Shown one piece after another: positions 36,201 to 45,288 of a stretch of DNA of 64,000 bases. The DNA comes from Auanema rhodensis (Eukaryota; Nematoda; Chromadorea; Rhabditida; Rhabditidae). The stretch lies in the NCBI GenBank assembly GCA_964057225.1, contig OZ059897.1, positions 9,300,001 to 9,364,000 on the forward strand. The letters run 5' to 3'. The notes beneath the pieces are model-generated. The model had not been told where the DNA came from. It made no database searches and saw only the letters and a program-made list of their open reading frames with translations. Within the stretch, counting starts at the first letter, position 1. Each line of letters starts with the position of its first letter. Made by a program: the position numbers and the translations under genes.

Positions 36201-39200
36201 TGCATTACGGTTAGTGGAGTGGCTCTGAAGAACCAAAATTTAGCAACAACGAAAAAAATTATTAATACTGCGGCAATCGTGACTATTGATCCTATAAAGA
36301 TGAGTGTTCTCTCAATTGAACCTATTAGAAATTGTTTTACGCTAGTCCAGGCGGAAGTTGTGAACTCAGCTGCTTTAGAGATATAGTCACTGCCCTTTTT
36401 CAAAAGATTAAAGGCTGACGTAATCTTTGGATCGTTGTGAATAGTATGTAAAACATGGTTCTGTCGTATGGATGCTAAACTTGCTCCATATGCAATAGCT
36501 GTTGACATTGAGTAAACTCTCAATGATAAATTGGTGTATAAGTTAGCGCCTGTGAACTTTAAAGGTGTTAATTGGTGGTATTGCGCTTTATCAAAGAGTG
36601 ATATTGGTTTTACTTCAACCGATCCATTTATATTTATCCATTCTCCATTTTGATAGTTCACATCTGTTGGTACATGTTCGCAATCTATCTCTTTTCCATG
36701 TGTTAATAAGTCTCTTGATCCTGGAGCAGCAAAATATAATCTCTCATCTTCTGTTATTACTGGTGTTTCCAAATAGCATGTATCATTGATCTTATGATTA
36801 TGATAAACAGCTTTAGGTTGAAGAGGTAAGCATATATGAACATGAACTATATCGCTGCCTACGAAACGGGCTGCAATATCCTCTCTTCCTAAAATAGTCC
36901 TCATTGCTATTGTGGGTTCTATGTGTAAAATAGAACGCCATAGCTCGAGGTATCTATTTTGAATCTCACATATGGATTCATAAGATTCCATAAAATGTTT
37001 CTGTAGCTCTTCTTGTATGAGTGTTGTTGTATATTGTAGATGATCTTGAGCTATTCTGCGAGATACGTTGAGGTTGAATTGTATTTCGTTGTTCACTTTT
37101 GACGCTGTATACGTTGCCTGAGCCTGAATTTTTCTGGTTTCTACGGGTGGAGATGATGTTCTTTGTTTCCTTAAGGTTCGTGACGCCGTGTCAGTGACTG
37201 TTGCTAATGTTGTTGGCGAGAGAGTCGTAGTTATCACGGCTGTTATCGTGTCAACTATGGTTGTCGTCGGAATCCGAGTCGTATAGCTTATAGTTGTCTC
37301 CTGAACTAGTGAAGCGGGTTTGTCCGTTGTTGTCGTTAATGACAGTCTTCTAGTCAGATAAGGCGGTGTTTCAATATCCTCTAACAGTGGTAAAAATGTT
37401 TTTATAAGTAGCTGGCGTGTATCCGCGCTTGGGGTTTGAATGCGAGGGTGGGGGCCCATCGATATACCGTAGTTAGAATCTTTATCTCGATATAGTTTGT
37501 TGGTATCTGGCACATTGATTGTTAATTGTCGGAACTTTTCATCATCTACGGCTGCTGCTGTTTTATTTGGCCTTATTACTCGCAATGTCATCAAGTTATG
37601 GTATAAGTAAAGTGTATTTCTAAGTACTATACGCTCATCAGCATTGTCAGTTGTTAAAGTTGGTCGGATAGGCGGCATGTTCACAAAGGATTTTAAAACC
37701 TCTTGCCTTGATGGTACCGACAGATTGTTTTCAAATATTACCGGTGTATAAGCTAGCTCCATCGCTATGCTTTCGGCTCTTTCGCGGTAGGATCCGTCCT
37801 TTTCTAGTAGTTTTTCGTCAAATTCGTGTGCTGTTAATCTGTCACCTATCTGTTCTAATAATTGTTTTGAGGTTAAATACCGTATAGCGCCGCGAGTGGT
37901 TGCTGCCAGTTCCTTTTGCGCAAGAAAATAAAGTATTGCTTCCTCAGGGTCGTGTATTTCGTATGTTTGAAGGAAACGTTGTATGGATTTATCAGATACG
38001 GGACTTCTTAAGAAGAAATAAAACTTCTCGGGATGTGCTGAAACCCAATCAATAATTGAATATGAAGGGTTGACAGCTCGTCTGGCCTTTATAAGCGGTA
38101 TTATCTGATAAATACCAGGATTACTCATCACCGGTCGTAAGAAAGGATAAGGACAAATATTTAATATTAAAGTTTCAAAATCTTCCTGTTTTTGTATCCA
38201 CTCCTTGTTTAATTCAACCGTGCATTCCGCAATTGCTCTTTTATCTCTTTTCGCCGGAAGTTTCTTATATTCTCTCTCTATTAAAACATGGATATTGGTG
38301 TCATTTGGGTACTGTGGTAAGAGAATGTAATTGCCAGTTGTGGTGTGGAAGATTGGCTGTTTAAAACAAGAAGATATTTGCTTCGGTATCTCTTTTTGAT
38401 CGATTACAAGGGCTGATTGAGTGGTTGGTAACAGAATAATGCCGTCTCCAATTATCACATCATATTCACTCATGTCGATATAGTTGCATCGATATTCATA
38501 AGGCTGTTTCTCCCATATGATGATTGAGGTATCTGATGCACATTCTCCATGATGCGCTAAGCATCCTTCAGTATTTAGTATTAAATTGGAGATTATAGTT
38601 TCATCTGGCATCCGTGTCATAACCCCTTTTTCGATAACCAATCTGGCTTTCTCTTCACATAGTTCATTATTAAAAGATCGGCCTGGCGAGAAGGAAGGCT
38701 CGTCAGTTGCATATGTTATGCTGTCGATCTTCTTTAATTCACTCCAATTCCATCTTCTATCTCTCACTGCCAGTCTGCATTCTGCAGCTGGTATCTTTTC
38801 AATTCTCGCTATCGTTGTATTGGTATCTCTAAGGAACAAAAGGTCTCTGATACACATTTTATGAATTTCTTTGGAGCATCTCCATGCATCCCATTCATGT
38901 GCCGTTTGATTCCTTGTATAAAGATGAACTTTTGTTCGTAAGATATGCTTTATTGGTGGTAATAAGCATTTTCGGAGAGATGGGGGACGGAGAAGGGCTC
39001 CTCCAGTAGCTTTAGTACATAGCTGGTATGCTTCAGCTGTTGTAACCAGTGATAAGATTACTGATAAAGCTACGGCTAAAGTCAAAGGAGATATCAGAGT
39101 CAAATTATTGACTCTTGAGCCTCTACCTCTGCCTCTATTGTTGTTATTTCCCCTAAAGGTACTGTTATTTCTCTGTCTATTATTGCTCATTTCTTGATTT

Positions 39201-41113
39201 TGTGATGCATTATGGCTTCTTTGATACCCATTTTGATTTTGATTCTGATAATTTCGACCGCGGTCACCAAAATTGCGGTTCCTAGCAAATGGGTTTTGGA
39301 AATTCCAGCCTTTTTGATTTTTTGAAAATTTATGATAATTTTGATTGTTTTGAAAGTTTGGATGATAATTGTTATAATTATTATAATTTTGATAATTTTT
39401 ATTATTAAAAGATTGATAACCTCTTGCCATACCTCTCCCACCATTGTTTCTGCGCGGGGGGAAAGTTCTTTCAATTGCGTTAACCAATAGCGCCTGAGGG
39501 TCTGCTACTTGGTTTGCAATTGATTCCTCCCAGCGAGCACTATCAACAGCCTCAGCAAAAGTTTTGGGTTTTGCTCGAATTACCCCTGGGCGTATCGTAT
39601 TTTTCAAGCCTCTCAAAAATGTGGACCTCAGAATGTGATCTTTATGAGTATCACTATTAGAGAAAGCATTTAAGCTGAGGTTTCTTAACGTTTGTGCAAA
39701 ACCATCAATTGATAAATCGCCTTGAGTGCTGTTTTGAAGTGTGATAAGGGCAGGGTCTTGATTGTATTCGGGACACAGCTTGGATGTTAACTCTTCTATT
39801 AGGGTAACCCAAGGTCCAGCTGTTCTGACCTTGTCAGGTAGCTCTAAATAAGCTTCCTCTGCTCTATCATTTTTCAATAGTAATGGTAAAATAGTTAGTC
39901 TTTCGGGCATCACTAAGCCTAAGGCGTTAGAAAAGGTATTAAACTTTGCCACGAAATCTCTAAAGTTACGACTTCCGTCGTATATGGGGCAATAAGGTGA
40001 GCTTAATGCGTGCGCAATGGTAGATTTACCAGCTCCCGGAAGACGTGGTGTCTCCGTCATGGTTGGTATATCCTCAGGGTATGTGCGAGATGACGTAATC
40101 CCTTTACTGCCTGAGCTTCTCGCCGTTAAGTTCTTACCTCCCTTTTTCGAGTTACCAGATGTTGGATAACTAATGGTAGGGGCGGCTGAGGAGAACCGCT
40201 TCCCTGGGAGTTTGATAACTCGACTCGTTGCCTGAGGCGTCGAATGTATTGAAACGCTTGAGCTGGGTATAGCGCTATCTGACTTATTAAGGGCTGGGTT
40301 GGAGGATACGTGAAGAGAGTTATCAACTTGTTCTGTTGTTACCTCCCCTGGAGACAAATTCAAAACTTTTATTAAGCGAGCTGTTAAAGATTTCTTACTT
40401 TTGAACTTATCAGTAGTTAGTGATAAGGGCAAAACTTCGGTAATTTCCTGATTTGGTTCTACGGGATTATTAGAGGTTGAGCGCCTACGCGGTGTATTAG
40501 TTTTTCTTTTATTAATCTTTTTAGAATCAAGCTTTTTCGAATCAAGCTTATCAGTGATAACTGATAAGGGTGATTTGCGAATAGTGAGAGATGAGGTTTT
40601 ATTAAGTTGTGAGTTTTCTATCGGAGTGGAAAATGCCTGCGGTGTTAGAGTTAGTTCAAAAGAAGATGCAAGATCGTTATCAGTATTAACTGATAAAGTT
40701 GATAAGTTTAGGTGGGGGGTGGCTGGTGAAGTATTAGAGGTTATTTGTTTTGGTTTTTGAATTTTTTGAATCTTTTTATTACTTTTAAAAGAGTGTACCT
40801 TTGGAGTTGAAGCTGAAGTTTGAATATTGTAGTCCTGAATATAGAAATCAGGGTCCTCTTCGGTGTTGTCCGGAGGTGAATACGTGCCTTCTCGAGGAAT
40901 GAAGGTTTTCTCGACTTTGGGTTTTACCTCTTGTTCAGGCTCTTCAATCTGAACACTGAGGAGTCGAGTGCGGCTTCTGGTTCGACTGGCGACTGCGATG
41001 TCGTCACTGGACTCAGAAGGGTATAGAGCAGGGACGGCCGAAGAGTATCTTCGTGCCACTTTGGAATCACTCTTGGTTTGGAAAAACCGCGAGTGTTTCG
41101 TTATATGGGGGAT
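33260..41113 (-). CDS. Element 1 Gag-Env-Protease-RT-RNase H-integrase(N) polyprotein, truncated
   Basis: About 2,600 residues in one frame. Numbering is from the GTG at 41059. A Ser/Thr-rich N-terminus of about 330 residues precedes a Gag capsid-like region (350-520; PYCPIYDGSRNFRDF) and an Asn/Gly/Arg-rich nucleocapsid-like stretch (540-650) without a CCHC knuckle. A hydrophobic signal ends TTAEA near 677. The Cys-rich ectodomain has a RDKR furin site near 938, a Thr-rich stretch (about 1230-1300) and a gB-like segment (about 1365-1440). The anchor lies at about 1586-1610, followed by PPGYEE. Retropepsin has DSGSS near 1693, RT YLDD near 2135, RNase H follows, then the integrase HHCC region (2490-2550). 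The ORF ends soon after the first DDE Asp (HMDVMGPF) because of the deletion. No in-frame ATG exists near the start; the frame is conserved with element 2 back to 41113. Confidence 0.9.
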   Translation of the reverse strand: MPHITKHSRFFQTKSDSKVARRYSSAVPALYPSESSDDIAVASRTRSRTRLLSVQIEEPEQEVKPKVEKTFIPREGTYSPPDNTEEDPDFYIQDYNIQTSASTPKVHSFKSNKKIQKIQKPKQITSNTSPATPHLNLSTLSVNTDNDLASSFELTLTPQAFSTPIENSQLNKTSSLTIRKSPLSVITDKLDSKKLDSKKINKRKTNTPRRRSTSNNPVEPNQEITEVLPLSLTTDKFKSKKSLTARLIKVLNLSPGEVTTEQVDNSLHVSSNPALNKSDSAIPSSSVSIHSTPQATSRVIKLPGKRFSSAAPTISYPTSGNSKKGGKNLTARSSGSKGITSSRTYPEDIPTMTETPRLPGAGKSTIAHALSSPYCPIYDGSRNFRDFVAKFNTFSNALGLVMPERLTILPLLLKNDRAEEAYLELPDKVRTAGPWVTLIEELTSKLCPEYNQDPALITLQNSTQGDLSIDGFAQTLRNLSLNAFSNSDTHKDHILRSTFLRGLKNTIRPGVIRAKPKTFAEAVDSARWEESIANQVADPQALLVNAIERTFPPRRNNGGRGMARGYQSFNNKNYQNYNNYNNYHPNFQNNQNYHKFSKNQKGWNFQNPFARNRNFGDRGRNYQNQNQNGYQRSHNASQNQEMSNNRQRNNSTFRGNNNNRGRGRGSRVNNLTLISPLTLAVALSVILSLVTTAEAYQLCTKATGGALLRPPSLRKCLLPPIKHILRTKVHLYTRNQTAHEWDAWRCSKEIHKMCIRDLLFLRDTNTTIARIEKIPAAECRLAVRDRRWNWSELKKIDSITYATDEPSFSPGRSFNNELCEEKARLVIEKGVMTRMPDETIISNLILNTEGCLAHHGECASDTSIIIWEKQPYEYRCNYIDMSEYDVIIGDGIILLPTTQSALVIDQKEIPKQISSCFKQPIFHTTTGNYILLPQYPNDTNIHVLIEREYKKLPAKRDKRAIAECTVELNKEWIQKQEDFETLILNICPYPFLRPVMSNPGIYQIIPLIKARRAVNPSYSIIDWVSAHPEKFYFFLRSPVSDKSIQRFLQTYEIHDPEEAILYFLAQKELAATTRGAIRYLTSKQLLEQIGDRLTAHEFDEKLLEKDGSYRERAESIAMELAYTPVIFENNLSVPSRQEVLKSFVNMPPIRPTLTTDNADERIVLRNTLYLYHNLMTLRVIRPNKTAAAVDDEKFRQLTINVPDTNKLYRDKDSNYGISMGPHPRIQTPSADTRQLLIKTFLPLLEDIETPPYLTRRLSLTTTTDKPASLVQETTISYTTRIPTTTIVDTITAVITTTLSPTTLATVTDTASRTLRKQRTSSPPVETRKIQAQATYTASKVNNEIQFNLNVSRRIAQDHLQYTTTLIQEELQKHFMESYESICEIQNRYLELWRSILHIEPTIAMRTILGREDIAARFVGSDIVHVHICLPLQPKAVYHNHKINDTCYLETPVITEDERLYFAAPGSRDLLTHGKEIDCEHVPTDVNYQNGEWININGSVEVKPISLFDKAQYHQLTPLKFTGANLYTNLSLRVYSMSTAIAYGASLASIRQNHVLHTIHNDPKITSAFNLLKKGSDYISKAAEFTTSAWTSVKQFLIGSIERTLIFIGSIVTIAAVLIIFFVVAKFWFFRATPLTVMHVHEIDNEPPGYEETLELVSRPDQQMPDNIMKQSYPALVTFIPIAIPFVASIASAETKLPLIYISVEDKLILALWDSGSSVSYVRLSTLKYLNMAENVKKRHLVAMAANKSTFTFYGKINLVIEIAGYEIEHTFLVSNDHDCPAPALIGLDFMKALDSENIDVSLKPSKKRLEIGNNAIPLIGNESIKHTEITVNIINLRTKTLKPDEEAPIPIKTDKPLESNEVVVLGDSGSALKSLYPTAFRDTSGVYVMFRNDTDETIAMEANSVIGQAIIGEIPACEPFKHKPILPYVPPEADWESKLPYFPRDFIKDLDLENADLTKEEKHELTKIIESYREAFLNEDRKIGLFKGPIEHTIPLRTDMDMPKPRITRIPLGKQEEIEKQVKEMLEQGIIEPSTSLFNSPVVLVKKKDDTYRFVTDFRALNNVTRKQTYVIPSISDIVDLAAGAQFFSNFDLVSGFFQISLRKSDRPLTAFTTTSGTYQYKRMPMGLCGAPHTFQTAVRYLQSKCSCKLFVYLDDLLVISDTREQHLKDIDDLLQAVEELGMKIKLKKCAFAQPEVKFLGLIVGRQGIKPDPQKVAAIQDYPAPKNATGVRAFLGMVGFFRKFMKDFARIASPLYDLTKADTEFKWENKHKEALDLLKRSLIQAPVLSPPKSDRLFIVESDGSNIAIGAVLLQPEDPKQPLKNLHPIAFASRKLVKAERNYAPIEIEALGLVYALNQFRTYILGTHTICITDHRPLTSLMTRRDLFGRLAKFQLVIQEYDIEIKYRAGQLNKVCDALSRYIGEEANDAKPETKKKKIEEIHINAINTPTIKEIQLNTPWIKRTIAEIEYRAQKNMTANDRYCVINDLLYTKPTDKKPQPAIVIPQEHPIIEEIIKVFHEDPTIAAHQGIIKTKEAILRRFYWTNMQNDITIFIKNCIKCAQRKKDPHSMTVQPIGHFEIPSKPFERVHMDVMGPFPPSKRNCTYVITMQAPSLDHR
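36231..39030 (-). other. Element 1 envelope-like glycoprotein domain
   Basis: Mature ectodomain predicted from YQLCTKATGG to the membrane anchor near 36231-36305. It has many Cys and N-glycosylation sequons (for example NQT, NTT), a basic RDKR cleavage motif near 38245 and a Thr/Ser-rich mucin-like part. The conserved segment LWRSILHIEPTIAMRTILGR, followed by DIAARFVG and, further on, TCYLETP, resembles the corresponding segment of herpesvirus gB-type class III fusion proteins. Its position between Gag and protease is atypical. Confidence 0.7.
40406..40696. promoter_or_regulatory. Cluster of paired GATA-type motifs inside gag
   Basis: Three inverted pairs of TTATCA/TGATAA at 40406-40427, 40547-40568 and 40677-40696. 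The last two are ACTGATAA palindromes with a 4-base spacer. The TGATAA core is the binding site of nematode endodermal GATA factors. They lie in coding DNA and may be coincidental with repeated (L/S)TD(K) codons. Confidence 0.35.
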
Positions 41114-41479
41114 GTTGACGTTGAATGAGTGACAAGAAATTCAGGTCGGTTATAGGGAAAAGTAAGAAAAGTTTGAAGATTGAGACGTGGCGTCTTTCGC
41201 CGAGAGTCGTTATTAGATGAGAAAGAGTTTTAAAATCTTGGCCTGAGATCTGGCTCCGCCTATCTACCGTATTCTCTTTTCTTTATTCTTTTTCACAGAT
41301 GTTCATCAATTATAAATTTTGTTGGTCTTCGCTCTTTCCAGCCTCAATCTTAATACTTTACTCTAATTAAATTTTTGAAAGTATGAGAGAGATTTTCAGT
41401 CGTTTTATGTCCCCTTTTTATGCATAAGATTCTTTATATTTGTAGAGCTGAAGAAGGAAAAAAAAAAAAAAATCAAAGA
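41114..41479. other. Element 1 leader between gag and the opposite-strand gene
   Basis: Acts as 5' leader for gag-pol (-) and as possible promoter for the opposite-strand gene (+). An acceptor-like tttatatttgtag ends near 41445, just before that gene's start. Confidence 0.45.
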
Positions 41480-42019
41480 ATGGCTTATGAAGGTCTATCG
41501 GGAATGACTTTTGTCTTGAGAAAGCTGTACGCTGACCTCGTCTTGTATGATCAAGACGAAGTGTTAGCTTATAGGCCTCACCCAGACATGATTAAGATGG
41601 TTGGTTAAAACAAAGAAACATGTTATATTAATAATAAAAAAAAATTTTAGTTTATCGAGGATTTAAAAATGCATTATCTGGGGAGGGGATTAGTGAATTT
41701 CTCCCTAATGCAAGAAATAGCGGATGAGGTTGCAGCTATTGGGCGATGGTGCCTCACCGATTTGTGCGCGCATTGGTATGAAAACCCCAATTTAATCGCA
41801 TCCCCTTGGAATTGGTATGAGCATAAGCCTCATGATTTTTATGATTATATGTCTAAAATTTTGTTTAAAATTTATTTGTTTTATGAACAGTCTCCTATGG
41901 GCTTATTGCTAAGGACCTCTGCGGATTCAGAGTATTCGCAGTATTTAGAGCCTAGCAATGAGCCCATCTCACAGCCTATAGAATTTGTGAGACAGTTGCA
42001 TTTTAAATGGGGCTTTTAA
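41480..42019 (+). CDS. Element 1 accessory gene on the opposite strand, unrecognised
   Basis: Exon 1 (41480-41599) starts MAYEGLSGMTFVLRKLYADL; a 51-base intron with acceptor aaaattttag leads to exon 2 (41651-42019), which ends RQLHFKWGF. The frame is open across the join and gives 162 residues. The donor (gttggt) is weak; without splicing, an ATG at 41669 would give 116 residues. The protein is Tyr/Trp/His-rich with amphipathic helices and no membrane segment. AATAAA lies at 42036-42041, and an acceptor-like tract precedes the start, both on the plus strand. Because the element's genomic RNA is minus-sense, an intron in this orientation would survive retrotransposition. No counterpart is seen in element 2. 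Its function is unknown. Confidence 0.55.
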
Positions 42020-42990
42020 CAATTGTTTTATATATAATAAATACTTAATTTCACTCATTTGTTCTCTCTCTCTCTTTTTTTTTTTCATAACACAAACTTT
42101 GGTCGAGCTTATTAATAAAGAAGGAGTGCGTGCGCCTTGGGAAAATGGCTCATGTGCACGTTGATTATTAAAAGCCGTGGGCGATTCTTTTCCGGAATGA
42201 TTTTGGCATGCTAATGAGATTCCGAGAATATTTAAAAAGATTGCTCATTTTACTAATGGACTGAGACCAAAGCTCGTTTATAAAACGCAATTTTTTTCTT
42301 TAAACCATTTTACTAATTTATAGAATATTACAATATGAAGACTACGGTAGGTGTGTGGGAATATCTTATGATGTTAGCAACAAAAATGAGCTGAGGAAGG
42401 TTACACATTCTACGGAGAAGAAAACATCCGTAGCCCATGTGCTTTCGCCAAAATGACCTGACAGGCAATAAAATTTGTGCCAGGATTTTTCGGACTAGTG
42501 TGGTCTATTCTCACAATCAAAAAAAATAAAATAAAATAAAAAACCGAATAACGGCTCCCGCAAAAATATTTAGTTAGCATGCTCTTTTACGCCTGAATTT
42601 AACTTTCAAATCTCTAGTCCTGACCACAATAAAATATTAAACTTTGTGCGCTTTCAAAATTTCATTCTAACTCCTCGTTGCCAAATAATAATGAAATCAA
42701 AATTTCGTTTGGTGAAATTGTCCCCTATTTCGATCCAAACGTCCTCAAAAAAAATGCAAGAGAAGCGGTGCAGGATACGATATTATAAGGGTGGACACTC
42801 AGACGGTTTTATGAGTGGGGACAGCGGGTAAAATTTCAAAATTATATAGTCCTAGCTCTCTAAAAGAGAGATCCCTTGTACCTGCACCTTATACAAGTTG
42901 GCGCCCTCATTATGTTGCTAACCGTGGAGGAAGTTTTAATTTAGATATCAAAATAAGGACTTTTTATGCGAGTTTTTGCGACAAAAATGA
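42020..42990 (-). other. Element 1 5' leader, non-coding
   Basis: Blocks here are shared with element 2's leader, for example the ggatttttcggact block (about 42484-42497) and a region near 42850-42910 that can form stems (ctctaaaagagag). These may be packaging or dimerisation structures; no ORF is supported. Confidence 0.5.
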
Positions 42991-43009
42991 GTTCGAGGTG
43001 GAACCTCCA
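42991..43009 (-). other. Element 1 primer binding site (tRNA-Gln)
   Basis: Immediately inside the element's 5' LTR, minus strand TGGAGGTTCCACCTCGAAC. The first 13 bases are complementary to the usual 3' end of eukaryotic tRNA-Gln (GGTGGAACCT plus CCA). It does not match the surrounding tRNA-Lys. Confidence 0.75.
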
Positions 43010-43375
43010 CGTTCCATTATGCTCCTACGTATATTGAACAGACCATTGTAGTCTGCTCAACTACGCGTATAGTATTCCATAAGTGTAGCGGTATGGAAAC
43101 AGAGCATAAGGATTACATAAGATAAGGAAATATATAGGTTTATTATACACAATACAATATCATTACAATACAATAACACAAGGATAAAGTAAACTACACT
43201 TACAAGACAAAGACTAATATATAAGATTAACTAAGTTAGATGCAAACCGTCCATGGGCTTGCAAAGGGGCGAACTCCCGAATAGGGGCATGAGGGAAGGC
43301 GGTGCCATTCCACATTCCTCTAGTCGGTCTGGCTCTAACCCTGCAGTTACATATATAGAGTCTCCGAATGGAACG
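43010..43375 (-). repeat. Element 1 LTR (element's 5' LTR)
   Basis: 366 bases, same ends as the left LTR. It should hold the promoter for the gag-pol transcript. Confidence 0.95.
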
Positions 43376-43379
43376 ATAG
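43376..43379 (+). other. Target-site duplication of element 1, right copy
   Basis: ATAG, matching 31387-31390. Confidence 0.9.
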
Positions 43380-43635
43380 AATTCTGTAGATGTAACATTG
43401 TTTCAGTTCTTAGAACTCTGTTTAAGTGTTTTCAAACTTTGTATAGATAACAAGAAAAATAAAATGATAGAGATAGAACACTTCTAAGATCTTGATCTAA
43501 AATTTTTCTGACGGACGGAGCCATTAGAACCAAAGATTACAAGAATTATTCTGATTTCACCTGCATAAAGATCCAGTAGAAAATTACGTTATGCTCTGAA
43601 CATCTAAATGATTCAATACAATATTAGAAATCACA

Positions 43636-43708
43636 GCCCGGTTAGCTCAGTCGGTAGAGCACCAGACTCTTAATCTGGCTGTCGCGGGTTCGAGCCCCGC
43701 ATCGGGCT
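43636..43708 (+). tRNA. tRNA-Lys(CTT) copy 29
   Basis: Consensus sequence. Its spacer is the one split by element 1; once that is removed the step from copy 28 is 404. Confidence 0.97.
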
Positions 43709-44005
43709 TCAAGTTTTACCTTTTATTTGAAATTTGAAAGTTTATTTTGAAAATTCATTTCTAACCTCTTTCTGATCAGATAGAATTCTGTAGATGTAAC
43801 ATTGTTTCAGTTCTTAGAACTCTGTTTAAGTGTTTTCAAACTTTGTATAGATAACAAGAAAAATAAAATGATAGAGATAGAACACTTCTAAGATCTTGAT
43901 CTAAGGTTTTTCTGACGGACTGAGCCATTAGAACCAAAGATTACAAGAAGAAAATTACCTTTGCTCCGAGCATCTAAATGCTTCAATACAATATTAGAAA
44001 TCACA

Positions 44006-44078
44006 GCCCGGTTAGCTCAGTCGGTAGAGCACCAGACTCTTAATCTGGCTGTCGCGGGTTCGAGCCCCGCATCGGGCT
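44006..44078 (+). tRNA. tRNA-Lys(CTT) copy 30, shortened spacer
   Basis: Consensus tRNA. The A-type spacer lacks about 33 bases (step 370), joined at a repeated agaag/agaaa sequence. Confidence 0.97.
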
Positions 44079-44409
44079 TCAAGTTTTACCTTTTATTTGA
44101 AATTTGAAAGTTTATTTTGAAAATTCATTTCTAACCTCTTTCTGATCAGATAGAATTCTGTAGATGTAACATTGTTTCAGTTCTTAGAACTCTGTTTAAG
44201 TGTTTTCAAACTTTGTATAGATAACAAGAAAAATAAAATGATAGAGATAGAACACTTCTAAGATCTTGATCTAAGGTTTTTCTGACGGACTGAGCCATTA
44301 GAACCAAAGATTACAAGAATTATTCTGATTTCACCTGCATAAAGATCCAGTAGAAAATTACATTATGCTCTGAACATCTAAATGATTCAATACAATATTA
44401 GAAATCACA

Positions 44410-44482
44410 GCCCGGTTAGCTCAGTCGGTAGAGCACCAGACTCTTAATCTGGCTGTCGCGGGTTCGAGCCCCGCATCGGGCT
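44410..44482 (+). tRNA. tRNA-Lys(CTT) copy 31
   Basis: Consensus sequence. C-like spacer with acattatgctctg. Confidence 0.97.
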
Positions 44483-44812
44483 TCAAGTTTTACCTTTTAT
44501 TTGAAATTATAACGTTTATTTTGAAAATTCATTTCTAACCTCTTTCTGATCAGATAGAATTCTGTAGATGTAACATTGTTTCAGTTCTTAGAACTCTGTT
44601 TAAGTGTTTTCAAACTTTGTATAGATAACAAGAAAAATAAAATGATAGAGATAGAACACTTCTAAGATCTTGATCTAAGGTTTTTCTGACGGACTGATCC
44701 ATTAGAACCAAAGATTACAAGAATTATTCTGATTTCACCTGCATAAAGATCCAGTAAAAAATTACCTTTGCTCCGAGCATCTAAATGCTTCAATACAATA
44801 TTAGAAATCACA

Positions 44813-44885
44813 GCCCGGTTAGCTCAGTCGGTAGAGCACCAGACTCTTAATCTGGCTGTCGCGGGTTCGAGCCCCGCATCGGGCT
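44813..44885 (+). tRNA. tRNA-Lys(CTT) copy 32
   Basis: Consensus sequence. Spacer A. Confidence 0.97.
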
Positions 44886-45216
44886 TCAAGTTTTACCTTT
44901 TATTTGAAATTTGAAAGTTTATTTTGAAAATTCATTTCTAACCTCTTTCTGATCAGATAGAATTCTGTAGATGTAACATTGTTTCAGTTCTTAGAACTCT
45001 GTTTAAGTGTTTTCAAACTTTGTATAGATAACAAGAAAAATAAAATGATAGAGATAGAACACTTCTAAGATCTTGATCTAAAATTTTTCTGACGGACGGA
45101 GCCATTAGAACCAAAGATTACAAGAATTATTCTGATTTCACCTGCATAAAGATCCAGTAGAAAATTACGTTATGCTCTGAACATCTAAATGATTCAATAC
45201 AATATTAGAAATCACA

Positions 45217-45288
45217 GCCCGGTTAGCTCAGTCGGTAGAGCACAGACTCTTAATCTGGCTGTCGCGGGTTCGAGCCCCGCATCGGGCT
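45217..45288 (+). tRNA. tRNA-Lys(CTT) copy 33, anticodon-stem deletion
   Basis: 72 bases: one C of the 5' anticodon stem (27/28) is missing (gagcacagactc). The stem loses a pair, so it is probably a pseudogene. Copy 46 has the same deletion. Confidence 0.85.

Larger units (their letters stand above)
31391..43375 (-). mobile_element. LTR retrotransposon, element 1 (Ty3/gypsy-type, gag-env-pol)
   Basis: An 11,985-base element in a tRNA-array spacer, antisense to the tRNAs. It has LTRs of 366 bases with 9-base terminal inverted repeats (CGTTCCATT / AATGGAACG), a 4-base target duplication, a primer site next to the element's 5' LTR (right side) and a short purine tract next to the 3' LTR (left side). 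Two LTR differences were seen, so the insertion is recent. The polyprotein is broken within integrase. The 5' leader of about 1.9 kb carries an opposite-strand gene that element 2 lacks. It shares primer site, leader segments and polyprotein layout with element 2 but differs strongly in sequence, so the two are distinct families. Confidence 0.95.

Noticed and set aside
42991..43009. Primer site for the local tRNA-Lys
   Set aside because: The site does not pair with the 3' end of the array tRNA (ATCGGGCT plus CCA); it pairs with the tRNA-Gln end.
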